From contig NZ_CP039634.1 of assembly GCF_004923295.1 (NCBI RefSeq), positions 558,001 to 622,000 on the forward strand: 64,000 nt of DNA, written 5' to 3'. The position numbers and the translations under genes are program-made. Under the pieces are notes generated by a model. That model saw nothing but the letters and a program-made list of their open reading frames with translations. It ran no database searches and was not told where the DNA came from. The stretch is from Azospirillum sp. TSH100. GTDB taxonomy: Bacteria > Pseudomonadota > Alphaproteobacteria > Azospirillales > Azospirillaceae. Shown here in pieces: positions 1 to 8,912 of this stretch. How positions within the stretch are numbered: position 1 is the stretch's first letter; the number at the start of each line of letters is the position of its first letter.

Positions 1-718
1 CCTCGCCGGTCACCAGATCGGCGATGCGAACCGCCCGGCGCTGGCGCAGCAGGCGCGACAGCGGCACCGCCCCCACCACCCGGTGCATCGGGTCGACGAT
101 GAAGATGTCGTAGAAATCCTCCGGCAGCGTGTCGGTCGCCGCCCGGACGAAGTCGATGGTCTTGCCGACCGTCCAGAATTCCGGCACCGCGACCAGCTCG
201 CGCTGCATCATGCGGCCGGCGCTGTCCTCGTCGTAGGTCAGGTTCTCCTGAACCAGCGCGCGCTCGGCGTCGGGCAGCTTCGCCAGGATCTGCGCCCGCG
301 TCTCCGCGTCCAGATCCTCGATCAGTTCCACCGCGTCGTCGGTGTCGAGATCGGCGACGGCGTCGGCCAGCTCCTGCGGCTCGAACCGCCCGATCAGCGA
401 TTCGCGCAGGTCCGGGTTCAGGTAGGACAGAACCTCGCCGTCCAGTTCCGCCGGCAGCAGGTCGATCAGGTCGGCGCGCTCGGCCGGCTCGGCCTGTTCG
501 ATCAGGTCGGCGATGTCGGCGGCATGCAGCCCGTTCAGCCGGGCCAGCACGGCATCGCGTTCGCGGGCACGCAGCAGGCCGGCGATCTCCTCCACGAAGT
601 CCGGCTCGACGCCGTAGCGACGCTCGTCCTCCGCCTCATGCGGATTGCCTTGAGGCTGGGCGGCGACGTCCGGCTCCAAATCGGACCGCGGATCAGGCGT
701 GCGGGGATCGGTGTGCAT
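1..718 (-). CDS. mgtE: Magnesium transporter MgtE, N-terminal part (gene runs off the left edge)
   Basis: The minus strand reads open from an ATG at 718 to the window edge, giving about 239 residues. The protein starts with a short acidic tail and continues into the MgtE N-terminal superhelical domain: repeated 'LP..' helices, and acidic segments such as DLDTDDAVELIEDLDAE. It then enters a CBS domain (YDIFIVDPMHRVVGAVPLSRLL). The membrane channel domain would lie outside the window. In the MgtE family the cytosolic N and CBS domains sense Mg2+ and gate a channel in the inner membrane. Family assignment is firm; nothing can be said about the C-terminal half. Confidence 0.9.
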   Translation of the reverse strand, partial: MHTDPRTPDPRSDLEPDVAAQPQGNPHEAEDERRYGVEPDFVEEIAGLLRARERDAVLARLNGLHAADIADLIEQAEPAERADLIDLLPAELDGEVLSYLNPDLRESLIGRFEPQELADAVADLDTDDAVELIEDLDAETRAQILAKLPDAERALVQENLTYDEDSAGRMMQRELVAVPEFWTVGKTIDFVRAATDTLPEDFYDIFIVDPMHRVVGAVPLSRLLRQRRAVRIADLVTGE

Positions 719-1076
719 GCCGGCACCCTCCCTTCGACGATGCATTCCCCGACTGCCGTTTCTCACTGTCGGCAAGGCAACGGCGGGACGGCTCCGCGAC
801 ATCGGACGGTGGCCGGCGGCGTTCGGGGTTTGCGGGTTGTGGAAGGCTTCCGGCCGGGGCCCCGGTGCCCAGGGATCCGTACCAAGGGACCAGCGCCGAC
901 GGAAGCGCCCCCGACATAGAGGCGCCGTTCCGGTTTGTCCAGCCCGCTTCGCCACCGGCCGGCCGGCTCCGCCGCTTTTGCCACCACGCCCTTGCACCGC
1001 CGCGACCCTTCATGCTCCCATGGGGCCGCGGTGCATCGCTGGCGCCGCATCACGGGGAGAGGGACCGGACGCGCCG
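719..1076. other. Divergent intergenic region between mgtE and the STAS gene
   Basis: These 358 bases separate two divergently read genes and should hold both promoters. Several frames are open across it, but their translations are Arg/Ala/Pro-rich, typical of non-coding GC-rich DNA. I see no convincing -35/-10 pair, hairpin terminator or RNA gene. Confidence 0.5.
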
Positions 1077-1379
1077 ATGGAGTATGCCTTCACCACCGTC
1101 GGCGGTTGCGACGGCATCCTGTTGTCCGGCCGTTGCACCTACGAGGACGGCACCCGCTTCCATGACATGCTGCGCGACTGGGACTTCGCAGCCAGCCCGG
1201 TGGTCCCGATCGACCTGCGTTTCGTCACCTTCATCGATTCCGCCGCCATCGGCATGATGTTCATACTGGCCAACCGCTGCCGCGAGGCCGGCGGCCACAT
1301 CGTCGCCAGCGGTGCCGCCCCTCACATCATCCGGGCGCTGCGCCGCGCCACGCTGGACCGCTACATCGAGTTCCGCTGA
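1077..1379 (+). CDS. STAS-domain protein (anti-sigma-factor antagonist-like)
   Basis: A 100-residue single-domain STAS protein. The core reads as an N-terminal beta strand, then VVPIDLRFVTFIDSAAIGMM with a DSxxIG motif around residues 54-58 (Ser55 at the position phosphorylated in SpoIIAA/RsbV proteins). A helix and the final segment PHIIRALRRATLDRYIEF follow. The frame stays open upstream, but the STAS fold begins at MEYAFTT, so ATG 1077 was chosen; a GGGGAGAGGG stretch lies somewhat far upstream. No partner kinase or sigma factor gene is adjacent, so the target pathway is unknown. Such proteins act in partner-switching or in chemotaxis/biofilm control. Confidence 0.75.
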   Translation: MEYAFTTVGGCDGILLSGRCTYEDGTRFHDMLRDWDFAASPVVPIDLRFVTFIDSAAIGMMFILANRCREAGGHIVASGAAPHIIRALRRATLDRYIEFR

Positions 1380-1442
1380 AAACGGCGAAGGGCAGTGCCC
1401 CATTGTGCACCGCCCCTCGTCCAGGCCGATCCTGAAAGCCGA

Positions 1443-1760
1443 TCAGGTCGCGTTCGGAACCGCCGCCGCATCGATACCGAGTTTGGCGCAGGCCAGACTG
1501 TTCAGCGCCTCGGTATCGGCGAAGACATAGCCGGATTCGATCAGCTTCGAGGTGTAGTGCTTGTTGTAGAGAAAGGCGGCGATGATCCCGGACAACCCTC
1601 CGGTGAAGAAGTACAGAATGGTCAGAATCAATCCCACTGCCCAGTCGCCACGGAACAGGGCGGGAAGGCCGCCGAAGAACAGGGTGGTCCAGCTGAACCC
1701 GACCAGCCCCTTCTTGGTAAGCCCCGTCTGCGGGTGCTTCATCATCACGACGGTCGCCAT
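1443..1760 (-). CDS. Small membrane protein, HrgC-like (unknown function)
   Basis: About 105 residues. The N-terminal part carries KHPQTGLTKKGLVGFSWTTL, followed by FFGGLPALFRGDW and two hydrophobic stretches (about residues 26-40 and 45-70). The KHP..G..K...GFSWT.FFFG..PALFRGDW pattern is shared by small HrgC-type/TM2-like bacterial membrane proteins of unknown role. An ATG lies four codons upstream at 1772, but the ATG at 1760 has a good ribosome site (GGGGGA five bases ahead), so it is preferred. The gene is convergent with the STAS gene and is probably inner-membrane. Confidence 0.65.
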   Translation of the reverse strand: MATVVMMKHPQTGLTKKGLVGFSWTTLFFGGLPALFRGDWAVGLILTILYFFTGGLSGIIAAFLYNKHYTSKLIESGYVFADTEALNSLACAKLGIDAAAVPNAT

Positions 1761-2144
1761 CAAATCCCCCATGAAATCCGTCTCAGGAATGGTTGGTCAC
1801 AGCACCATTCATCCCGCTTTTCGCAATGCAGGATATTACCCCTTTCGATAGTCATCAAGAGCAGGACAGACGAATAATGACCCCATCATTCTCTATGGAC
1901 ATCATTCCGGCGATGACATTTTCTTCATATTATCGAATGGGATATTAAATACTGCGCCATCTCATGATCACTCCGGCTGTCCGCCGCTGATGGCCAAGGT
2001 CCGACATCGCAGGCAGGCACCGGCGGGAGGGGCACCTCAAAGCCTCCACCCTGCCCCGTAGGGCGCCTTCCGATGCGCCGTTGACCGCCCTTGTCATAAA
2101 ACCGCAACACTGGCGCCTATCTCCGATCCATCAGAGGAGCCGCC
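1761..2144. other. AT-richer intergenic region, no gene seen
   Basis: These 384 bases lie between two divergent genes. The stretch around 1850-1965 is clearly richer in A/T than its surroundings, as promoter DNA often is. It includes runs such as CATATTATCGAATGGGATAT, but no promoter can be assigned confidently. Open frames here are short and lack family resemblance. Confidence 0.45.
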
Positions 2145-2858
2145 TTGGAGTTCCTGCATCGTCTCGACCAGACGCTGCTGCTCTGGCTGAACCAGTTCGC
2201 CGGACACAGCGCGACTTTGGACATGGCGGTGCGCGGGATCGCCAACATCTATCTGGTCAAGCTTGGCCTGTTCAGCGCCGCGCTGTGGTGGCTGTGGTTC
2301 CGCCGGGAAGAGACGGGGGCCGGGCGCCGGCTGGTGGTGGACGCCATCGCCGCAGTCGTGCTGGCGGTAGCGGCCTCCATCCTGATCCAGGCGGTGATGC
2401 CGGCCCGCCCCCGCCCGCTGCATGACGCCGGCATTCCCTTCGTCCCGCCGATCGGCCAGAGCCGCGAGGCGCTGAAGAACTGGAGTTCCTTCCCCAGCGA
2501 CAATGCCGCCCTGGGCTTCGCGCTGGCCGCCACCTTCGTCCGCGCCTCGCGCCTCTGGGGGCTGCTGGCCTGCCTGTGGGCGGCGCTGGTGATCGCCCTG
2601 CCGCGGGTCTATCTGGGCCTGCATTACCCCGGCGACGTCACCGGCGGCGCCCTGCTGGGCATCCTCGCCGCCATCGCGGTCGCCCGGCTTCTGCCGATGG
2701 CCGGCATCCATCGCTTGGTCGGCCGGGCGGAGGAACGCTGGCGCCCCTGGTTCTACAGCGGCGCCTTCCTGGCGGTCTACGAGATGATGGTGCTGTTCGA
2801 GGATGTCCGCCGCGCCGCAGGAGGAGCATCGAAGCTGCTGCACGCGCTGGCCGGCTAG
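2145..2858 (+). CDS. PAP2-family membrane phosphatase, variant active site
   Basis: A 237-residue polytopic membrane protein with the PAP2 motif order: ARPRP near residue 90, FPSDNAALGF near 120 and RVYLGLHYPGDV near 155. The family (lipid phosphatases, undecaprenyl-pyrophosphate phosphatase BcrC and relatives) normally has PSGH or PSDH in the second motif; here the histidine is replaced by Asn. The third-motif Arg and His are present. The start is a TTG at 2145, seven bases after AGAGGAG; no better start is seen. It stands alone, followed by the tRNA terminator region. Substrate unknown; activity is uncertain because of the His-to-Asn change. Confidence 0.8.
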   Translation: MEFLHRLDQTLLLWLNQFAGHSATLDMAVRGIANIYLVKLGLFSAALWWLWFRREETGAGRRLVVDAIAAVVLAVAASILIQAVMPARPRPLHDAGIPFVPPIGQSREALKNWSSFPSDNAALGFALAATFVRASRLWGLLACLWAALVIALPRVYLGLHYPGDVTGGALLGILAAIAVARLLPMAGIHRLVGRAEERWRPWFYSGAFLAVYEMMVLFEDVRRAAGGASKLLHALAG

Positions 2859-2884
2859 AGTCCTGAGGCCGAAGCCGGGATACG

Positions 2885-2920
2885 AAAAAGCCCGCTCGGT
2901 CTTGCGACCTGCGGGCCTTT
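2885..2920 (-). terminator. Rho-independent terminator for tRNA-Leu
   Basis: Read on the minus strand: GGCCCGC, a short spacer, GCGGGCTTTTT. That is a GC-rich stem ending in a T run, 43 bases past the tRNA 3' end. The plus strand also has a short TTTCGTCTTT tract, so it may end the PAP2 transcript too. Confidence 0.75.
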
Positions 2921-2962
2921 CGTCTTTCCCGTATCCCCGGGATGGTCCCAACTGCTTGGGAG

Positions 2963-3047
2963 TGGTGCGGTCGAGAAGACTCGAACTTCCACGGGTTGCC
3001 CCACAGCGACCTCAACGCTGCGCGTCTACCAATTCCGCCACGACCGC
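2963..3047 (-). tRNA. tRNA-Leu (anticodon GAG)
   Basis: The minus strand folds as an 85-base leucine tRNA. The acceptor stem GCGGTCG pairs with CGACCGC. The D-loop contains TTGGTAGACGC, and the anticodon stem CAGCG/CGCTG encloses TTGAGGT, giving anticodon GAG. A long variable arm (GGGCAACCCGT) is typical of class II Leu tRNAs. The T-arm has GTTCGAGTC, and the 3' CCA is encoded. Confidence 0.95.
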
Positions 3048-3100
3048 ATCAGGCTGGTAGTTCCCGACGCTCGCTTGCGCGCCTCATCGGGTGGAGCGGG

Positions 3101-3129
3101 TAGATATCAGCTTCCCGACGGGCGATCAA
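3101..3129 (-). promoter_or_regulatory. Promoter of tRNA-Leu
   Basis: On the minus strand TTGATC (3129-3124) and TATCTA (3106-3101) are separated by 17 bases, a good housekeeping-sigma match. They lie about 55 bases ahead of the mature tRNA 5' end, leaving a short leader. Confidence 0.55.
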
Positions 3130-3221
3130 GCGCTACAATCATCATCTGCGAAGAAAAATTCGGACCGGCCCGCCGGCCGCTATCCCCGCACTGTTACCGA
3201 CACGGTTAGAGACCCCATCGA

Positions 3222-3950
3222 ATGACCTCCCCGACCAGCCTGTCCGCCAGTCATCCCCAGTCCGACACCGTCCCCCCGCGCCAGCCGATCGAGTGGCGCA
3301 TCTCCGACGAACCGGTCCCCTACCCCGACGCCATCGCCGAGATGGAGGCGCGCGTCGAGGCGATCCGCGCCGGCACCGCACCGGAACTGGTCTGGCTGCT
3401 GGAACATCCGCCGCTCTACACCGCCGGCACCAGCGCGCGAGACGAGGATCTGCTGGAAGCCGACCGTTTTCCCGTCTACCGCAGCGGGCGCGGCGGCCAG
3501 TACACCTACCATGGGCCGGGGCAGCGGGTTGCCTACGTCATGCTGGACCTGAAGGCGCGCGGCGCCGACATCCGCGGCTTCGTCCGCGACCTGGAGGAGT
3601 GGATCATCCGCACGCTCGCCGCCTTCAACATCAGGGGCGAGCGGCGTGAGGGGCGCGTCGGCATCTGGGTCGACAAGCAGCCCTACGGCGGGCTGAAGGG
3701 ACAGGAGGACAAGATCGCCGCCATCGGCGTGCGGGTCCGCCGCTGGGTCAGCTTCCACGGGATCGCCCTGAACGTGGAGCCGGACCTGTCCCATTTCGGC
3801 GGCATCGTCCCCTGCGGCATCGCCGAGCATGGAGTCACCTCCATCGTGGCCCTGGGCCAGCTGGTGACGATGGAGGATGTCGATTCCGCCCTGATCGCGG
3901 CCTGGCCGGAGGTGTTCGGCGGCCCGATGCGCGGCGGGTCCGAAGCCTAA
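3222..3950 (+). CDS. lipB: Lipoyl(octanoyl) transferase
   Basis: A 242-residue LipB that moves octanoyl groups from acyl carrier protein to the lipoyl domains of 2-oxoacid dehydrogenases and GcvH. Visible motifs are [12 protein letters not shown] around residues 90-101, [10 protein letters not shown] with the catalytic Lys at about 164, and FGGIVPCGI with the catalytic Cys at about 198. The N-terminus has a 20-residue non-conserved tail. No strong ribosome site precedes the ATG. The stop codon overlaps the stop of the convergent gene on the other strand. Substrate and mechanism are from the family. Confidence 0.96.
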   Translation: MTSPTSLSASHPQSDTVPPRQPIEWRISDEPVPYPDAIAEMEARVEAIRAGTAPELVWLLEHPPLYTAGTSARDEDLLEADRFPVYRSGRGGQYTYHGPGQRVAYVMLDLKARGADIRGFVRDLEEWIIRTLAAFNIRGERREGRVGIWVDKQPYGGLKGQEDKIAAIGVRVRRWVSFHGIALNVEPDLSHFGGIVPCGIAEHGVTSIVALGQLVTMEDVDSALIAAWPEVFGGPMRGGSEA

Positions 3951-4459
3951 TACTTCTTGAAGCCGCCGGCGGCCGGGGTGGTGGCCGGATTGCCGGCGGG
4001 GTTCACGCGCGGATCCTGGTTGTCCAGCGACTGCACGGTGCAGTTGGTCGAATCGCCGTTGCGGAACAGGTAGATCTTCTTGCGGTCGGCCTTCTTGCCG
4101 GGATCGTGCAGGTTCAGCCCATGGCCGAAGGCGACGCCCAGCACCTCGCCCTTGTAATAGGCGCGGAAACGCATCGGTTCGATCTCGTTGAAGCGCAGGG
4201 CGGCGCAGTCCTTGCTCAGCTCCTTCTCGAAGCTGCCGGCCTTGCGCCAGTCCTCCTTGGAACGGATCGTCATCCATTGCGAGGGCAGCGCATACTGCAC
4301 GATCGGCGGCGCGACGGGCAGGCTCGCTCCGGGTTGCGGCGGCGCCTGATGGCCGGGCTCCGTCCGCTCCAGGGCAGCTGCCCATGCGGGCGCGGCCCCC
4401 AGCAGCGTCAGCCCGCACAGCCAGACGGCGGCCAGACGGCGCAGGTCAAATCCGCACAT
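3947..4459 (-). CDS. Exported protein of unknown function
   Basis: About 170 residues starting with a signal peptide (positively charged CGFDLRR, then a hydrophobic core ending AAPAWA). The mature part has a Pro-rich linker followed by a compact region with [30 protein letters not shown] and [14 protein letters not shown], and a Gly/Ala tail. I do not recognise the family. The start at 4459 lies inside the end of the upstream gene (4446-5324), so translation is probably coupled. Its stop overlaps the lipB stop tail to tail. A start nine codons upstream (4486) is possible but would precede the signal peptide awkwardly. Confidence 0.65.
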   Translation of the reverse strand: MCGFDLRRLAAVWLCGLTLLGAAPAWAAALERTEPGHQAPPQPGASLPVAPPIVQYALPSQWMTIRSKEDWRKAGSFEKELSKDCAALRFNEIEPMRFRAYYKGEVLGVAFGHGLNLHDPGKKADRKKIYLFRNGDSTNCTVQSLDNQDPRVNPAGNPATTPAAGGFKKY

Positions 4460-5324
4460 CGAACCCACCGTCCTTGAGATCGCCAACCTTTAGATCGCCA
4501 ACCGGCTTCTCCGTCGCCCTGACGGGTTTCACCGATGCCGCAGCAGCAGTCTCCCCCAGCCGGCGTCCGAGCGACAGCGACAGCTCGATCCTGCCGCCAT
4601 CGGTCGGACCAGCCAGCGGCGTCAGCGTCACCGTGCCTTCCAGCCCCTGCGGCGGCGCGGTCATCGCCGCGGTCAGCGCATCCATCACCGGGCCCAGATC
4701 GTCAATGGCAACCCGGTCGGTCTCGACCGTCAGCCCCTTGCCCGGCCGGATGGCGGAGCGCAGGACGCCGAGCATGGCGGCCAGCCCCTCCCCCTTCTCC
4801 TCCGCCGGCACCCGCGCCAGCAGCAGGGCCGCGCCGTCCAGCCGCACCTCCACCTGCCCGGCAGCCAGGGCGAGGCCGATCCCGCTCACCTCGACCGCGA
4901 CATCCTGCCGGGCCTCCCCGGCCAATGGCCGCAACCCGCCCGCCGGCCCGTCCAGCGCGGCGACGGCAGCCCGGCGCTCCCTGTCGCCGAAGCGGGCGGC
5001 CAGCGCAGCCTCCGCCGCTGCGGCATCGCTCCCATCCATCCCGAAGGCGGCCAGCAGCCGGCCCAGGTCGCGCGCCAGCGCCTGGATCGCCGGTTCGAGC
5101 CGGTCGGCAAAATCCGGTTCGGACGGCCTTGCCGGCGCATCCTCCGCCGCGTCCGGCCCCAGGCTGAGGCGGACCGCCGGATCGCGGTCCGGCGCAGCCG
5201 GAGCTTTCCGCGCCGGGGCCGCCCCTGCCGGGCGCGCAGCCTTGCCCTTCGCCTCCGCCGCCTTGGCGAAGACGCCGGTGAGCATGGCCTTCATACCGGC
5301 CACATCCGACTTGCTGGCGGTCAT
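4446..5324 (-). CDS. Unknown Ala-rich protein
   Basis: A 292-residue protein with no signal peptide or membrane segment. Residues 1-70 are low-complexity Ala/Lys/Pro. The middle (about 70-250) has alternating helices and strands, including FADRLEPAIQALARDLGRLLAAFG and a segment with LVLARVPAEEKGEGLAAML-like spacing. The last part (GTVTLTPLAGPTDGGRIELS) looks like beta strands. The frame is maintained with strong GC3 bias, so it is real coding sequence. It overlaps the start of the exported protein downstream. No function can be given. Confidence 0.6.
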   Translation of the reverse strand: MTASKSDVAGMKAMLTGVFAKAAEAKGKAARPAGAAPARKAPAAPDRDPAVRLSLGPDAAEDAPARPSEPDFADRLEPAIQALARDLGRLLAAFGMDGSDAAAAEAALAARFGDRERRAAVAALDGPAGGLRPLAGEARQDVAVEVSGIGLALAAGQVEVRLDGAALLLARVPAEEKGEGLAAMLGVLRSAIRPGKGLTVETDRVAIDDLGPVMDALTAAMTAPPQGLEGTVTLTPLAGPTDGGRIELSLSLGRRLGETAAAASVKPVRATEKPVGDLKVGDLKDGGFDVRI

Positions 5325-5398
5325 CCCGGCTGTCGTCCCTTAACCGCGTCCACCACAAGCATGCCGCCGTCATGGTTAGCGGAAGGCTAACGCGACGC

Positions 5399-5689
5399 TC
5401 ACACCGTCGGCCGCTGCTCGAACCCCGCCATGCCCGGATCCTGTTCCGGTTCGAACACCAGATCGCGGACGATGGCCGAGGGCGGGCCGCGGCGGCAGGC
5501 CTCCAGCATGCGGTCGACGGCGTCGGCCGGGCCGGCGAACAGGGCCTCCACCGTGCCGTCGCCGCGGTTGCGCACCCAGCCGGTCAGGCCGAGCCGGCCG
5601 GCCTGATCGACGGTCCAGCCGCGATACCACACGCCCTGCACCTTGCCCTGGATGCGGACGCGCACCGCCTTCCGGTCGACAGCACTCAT
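5399..5689 (-). CDS. acyP: Acylphosphatase
   Basis: A 96-residue acylphosphatase, which hydrolyses carboxyl-phosphate bonds such as acetyl phosphate. It has the family signature VRVRIQGKVQGVWYRGWTVD (catalytic Arg in the QGVWYR loop) and GLTGWVRNRGDGTVEALFAG with the substrate-binding Asn. The ATG overlaps the fadD stop as ATGA, so the two genes are translationally coupled. Length is normal for the family. The reason for pairing with an acyl-CoA ligase is not evident from the sequence. Confidence 0.93.
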   Translation of the reverse strand: MSAVDRKAVRVRIQGKVQGVWYRGWTVDQAGRLGLTGWVRNRGDGTVEALFAGPADAVDRMLEACRRGPPSAIVRDLVFEPEQDPGMAGFEQRPTV

Positions 5690-7434
5690 GCGCGGGCTCC
5701 GTCGGCGCCGGCGTTGCGCTTGCCCTGCTCCTCGTCCAGAAGGGCCTTGCGGGACAGTTTTCCGATCATGGTCTTGGGCAGCTCCCGGCGGAATTCCACG
5801 AACTTCGGCATCTCGATGGGCGACAGCTTGTCCTTCAGGAAGGCGATCAGCTCGTCGGCGGTCAGGTCCTGCCCGTCGTCCAGCCGGACATAGGCCTTCA
5901 CCGTCTGGCCGCGATACTCGTCCGGCACGCCGGCCACCACGCATTCGGCGACGGCCGGGTGCAGGTAGATCGCCTCCTCCACATTGCGGGGATAGACGTT
6001 GAAGCCGCTGCACAGGATCATGTCCTTGATGCGGTCGACGATGGTGGTGTAGCCGTCCCCGTCCATCACCCCGACATCGCCGGTGTGCAGCCGGCCGTCG
6101 ACCAGCGTCTGCGCCGTCTCGGCCGGGCGGCGCCAATAGCCCTTCATCACCTGCGGCCCGCGGATGCAGACCTCGCCCTTTTCGCCGGGCGGCAGCACGC
6201 GGCGCGGCTCCTCCAGGCTGACGATCTCGATGACGGTGCCGGGCAGCGGCAGGCCGATGGACCCCTTCTTGTCCGAATGCAGCACCGCCGGGTTCACCGT
6301 GGCGACCGGCGAGCATTCCGACAGGCCATAGCCCTCCACCAGCGTGCAGCCGGTGGTGCGCTCGAACGCCTCCTTCACCTCCAGCGGCAGCGGCGCCCCG
6401 CCCGACATGCAGAAGCGGATCGAGGACAGATCGTAGTCCTTCAGGTGTTTGTGGTGGTTGATCGCCGTGTAGATGGTCGGCACGGCGGGGAACAGGGTGA
6501 TCCGCTCCTTCTGCAGGGTGCGCATCACCTGCTCCAGCTCGAAGCGCGGCAGCAGGACGATCTCCGCCCCCTGGTGCAGGCCGAAATTCATCACCGCGGT
6601 CATGGCGAAGACATGGAACAGCGGCAGCACGCCCAGCATGCGCTCCTGCCCGTCTTCCGCGCCGCCCTCCCCCGGCTTGCGCTCCTTCGCTGCGTACCAG
6701 GTCGCGCACTGGATGGTGTTGGCGTAGAGGTTGGCGTGGGTCAGCATCGCACCCTTCGGCACGCCGGTGGTGCCGCCGGTGTATTGCAGAACCGCGACAT
6801 CCTCGCGCGCGTCGATGGCGACCGGAGCGGGCCGGCCGCCGTTGGCGATCAGCCGGGCGAAGGGAATGTGGCGGTCATCGCGCGGGATCGCGGCGATCTC
6901 CGCCTTCTTGGCGATGGGGAACAGCCAGTTCTTCGGGAAGGGCAGGATGTCGGCCATGCGGCAGATCACCAGCCGCTTCAGCCCGGTCTCGGCCAGCATC
7001 CGCGCCATCTTGTCGTAGAGCAGCTTGAGGTCCAGCGTGACCATCAGGTCGATGTCGCTGTCGCCGATCTGGTGGACCAGTTCGCGTTCGGCATAGAGCG
7101 GGTTGAAGTTCACCACCGTGCCGCCGGCCTTCAGGATGGCGAAGAAGGCGACGACGTAATAGGGCGTGTTGGGCAGGAACAGCCCGACCCGCGTCCCCTT
7201 CCCCACCCCGATCGCCTGGAAGCCGTGGGCAGCGCGGTCGACCAGCCGCCCAAGCTCGCGATAGCTGGTGCGCTTGCCCAGGAAATTCAGGCAGGGCCTG
7301 TCGCCATGGCGGGCGACGGCTCCCTCCAGCAACTCGGTCAGCGGACGGACCGGGATGGGCATCGCCCAATCCACCGTCGGCGGGTACGAGGCCAGCCATG
7401 GATACTCGGACAGCTTGCGGGCGGCATCTCCCAT
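5686..7434 (-). CDS. fadD: Long-chain fatty-acid--CoA ligase
   Basis: A 582-residue adenylate-forming enzyme that activates fatty acids to acyl-CoA in two steps using ATP. The AMP-binding P-loop YTGGTTGVPKGA is at about residues 218-229. Further motifs are EGYGLSECSP, then GLPLPGT and the YRTGD-equivalent LHTGDVGVMDGDGYTTIVDR. The C-terminal domain carries GKLSRKAL near the end, with the catalytic Lys region. A good ribosome site (GGGGAGG) precedes ATG 7434. It forms an operon with acyP. FadD is the best match in this superfamily by length and the N-terminal W.Y.P...W pattern. Confidence 0.92.
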   Translation of the reverse strand: MGDAARKLSEYPWLASYPPTVDWAMPIPVRPLTELLEGAVARHGDRPCLNFLGKRTSYRELGRLVDRAAHGFQAIGVGKGTRVGLFLPNTPYYVVAFFAILKAGGTVVNFNPLYAERELVHQIGDSDIDLMVTLDLKLLYDKMARMLAETGLKRLVICRMADILPFPKNWLFPIAKKAEIAAIPRDDRHIPFARLIANGGRPAPVAIDAREDVAVLQYTGGTTGVPKGAMLTHANLYANTIQCATWYAAKERKPGEGGAEDGQERMLGVLPLFHVFAMTAVMNFGLHQGAEIVLLPRFELEQVMRTLQKERITLFPAVPTIYTAINHHKHLKDYDLSSIRFCMSGGAPLPLEVKEAFERTTGCTLVEGYGLSECSPVATVNPAVLHSDKKGSIGLPLPGTVIEIVSLEEPRRVLPPGEKGEVCIRGPQVMKGYWRRPAETAQTLVDGRLHTGDVGVMDGDGYTTIVDRIKDMILCSGFNVYPRNVEEAIYLHPAVAECVVAGVPDEYRGQTVKAYVRLDDGQDLTADELIAFLKDKLSPIEMPKFVEFRRELPKTMIGKLSRKALLDEEQGKRNAGADGARA

Positions 7435-7617
7435 CGCGCGGTTCCTCCCCTGAGGTCTTGTTCCCGGTTGCCGGTTTCGCCCGGCACCGCCTTCCCCCCA
7501 AGCCTATGCCAGGAAGCAGGGCCGGGGAGGGGGAATTGTCCCCTGGAGAGGAGATGGGATCGCCGCAACCATGAACAAGCAGGGGATGAACAAGCAGCAG
7601 ATGTGGTTCCTGCCCTC

Positions 7618-8724
7618 CTATCGCCCGCCGCGCAGGCGGTGCAGCACCTCCACCGCCATCCATTCGGCGAGGCTGCCGTCCTCGCCATCCAGGAATACGG
7701 CGACGGAGACCGGGATCGGCCCCGGCGTGTGGTAGGCGGCAGGCGTCACCCCAGGACCGCCGCCGGTGTGTCCCCAATAGGGCCCCGCCGCCGGGTCCAG
7801 CTCCACCATCATGCCCAGCCCATAGGATGGCTCGACCCAGGGCCGCCCGCCCATCGGCTCTCCAACCGGCAGGCCGTCGCGCATCCGCCGCAGCAGCGCG
7901 CCCGGCAGATACTCCTCGGTCAGGCCGTGAACGAGACGGCAGGCATCCGCCGCCGTCATCGCCACCACCCCATGCGACACCCAGCCGGGATGATAGGCCC
8001 CGGGCACCGGCGCCTCGCCGAAGGTCGGGCTCAATCCGAAGAACAGCCCGTCGAGGTCGGCGCGGTCACGCAGCAGCGCGGCGCTGGTCAGACCGAGCGG
8101 GGCGAAGACTTCCCGCCCCAGCACCTCCGCCAGCGGGGCGCCACCCGCCCGCTCCAGCAGCCGGCCGATCAGCAGATAGCCGATGTTGGAATAGGCGAAG
8201 CTGCCGACCGGCGGCCCCTTTCCCTCGGCAACGCCGCAGCGGGCCAGATACTCGTCGCCGCTCCAGGGCTCCGCTCCGGCGGCGACCGAGGCATGGTAAT
8301 CGGGCCGGCCGCCATAATCGGGCAGCCCGGCGCGGTGGGTGAGGATCTGCGCCACGGTGACCGATCCCGGACGGCCGGCCAGTTCCGGCAGCCAGCGCTC
8401 CGCCGGCCCGTCCAGCTCGACCATGCCGCGCGCGGCCAGCCGCAGCACGGCGGCGGCCAGGATGGTCTTGGTCAGGCTGTAGACCAGGGCGCGCCGGTCG
8501 GCCAGATCGGCCGCCGCCCCGCCGCGCGCGATTTTGCGCGGCAGCACCAGCGTGCGGACCGGCTCCGCCGCGGCGCCGCGGCCGCGGGTGAAGGCGACGA
8601 TGGCGGTCCTGGCCGGGGCGGGGCTCGCACTCTCCTCCGCCAGCAGGCCGGCCAGCGCGGCGGTCAGCAGGTCCAGTCCGGCATCCGCACCGGTCATCCC
8701 GTTGTTGTTCCTGTCCCTGCCCAT
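7618..8724 (-). CDS. Serine hydrolase, beta-lactamase/class C-like family
   Basis: About 368 residues. The class C/DD-peptidase motifs are present: SLTK (Ser83, Lys86, counting from ATG 8724), YSN in FAYSNIGYLLIGRLL, and HTGGGPG late in the protein in place of KTG. This is the beta-lactamase-related group that includes esterases, D-aminopeptidases and peptidases rather than resistance enzymes. No signal peptide is seen, so it is probably cytoplasmic. Alternative starts exist at 8697 and further upstream; 8724 was chosen because conserved sequence begins soon after. Substrate unknown. Confidence 0.8.
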   Translation of the reverse strand: MGRDRNNNGMTGADAGLDLLTAALAGLLAEESASPAPARTAIVAFTRGRGAAAEPVRTLVLPRKIARGGAAADLADRRALVYSLTKTILAAAVLRLAARGMVELDGPAERWLPELAGRPGSVTVAQILTHRAGLPDYGGRPDYHASVAAGAEPWSGDEYLARCGVAEGKGPPVGSFAYSNIGYLLIGRLLERAGGAPLAEVLGREVFAPLGLTSAALLRDRADLDGLFFGLSPTFGEAPVPGAYHPGWVSHGVVAMTAADACRLVHGLTEEYLPGALLRRMRDGLPVGEPMGGRPWVEPSYGLGMMVELDPAAGPYWGHTGGGPGVTPAAYHTPGPIPVSVAVFLDGEDGSLAEWMAVEVLHRLRGGR

Positions 8725-8912
8725 CGCTCGTCCGCTCCCGCTACCCGCCCTGTTTGTCACCGCAGATAAGAAGACACTCACAGGGCAAAGGGAAATCGGG
8801 TCCGCTCCTACTGGGGCGCCCCGCAAGTCGGCCGTTAACCACAACTGTCGGCTGTCGCACGGTCGCGACCTGCGTTATCCTTGGCGATACCGCCCCGATG
8901 GAGGGACGCGCC

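Noticed and set aside
7570-7600. Direct repeat ATGAACAAGCAG (twice) at the end of the serine hydrolase gap, as a possible small ORF
   Set aside because: The frame that follows runs antisense into the hydrolase and has no ribosome site; treated as chance repetition.
5959-8769. 936-codon open frame on the plus strand across fadD and the serine hydrolase
   Set aside because: His/Arg/Gln-rich translation without motifs; fadD and the hydrolase on the other strand have full family motifs.
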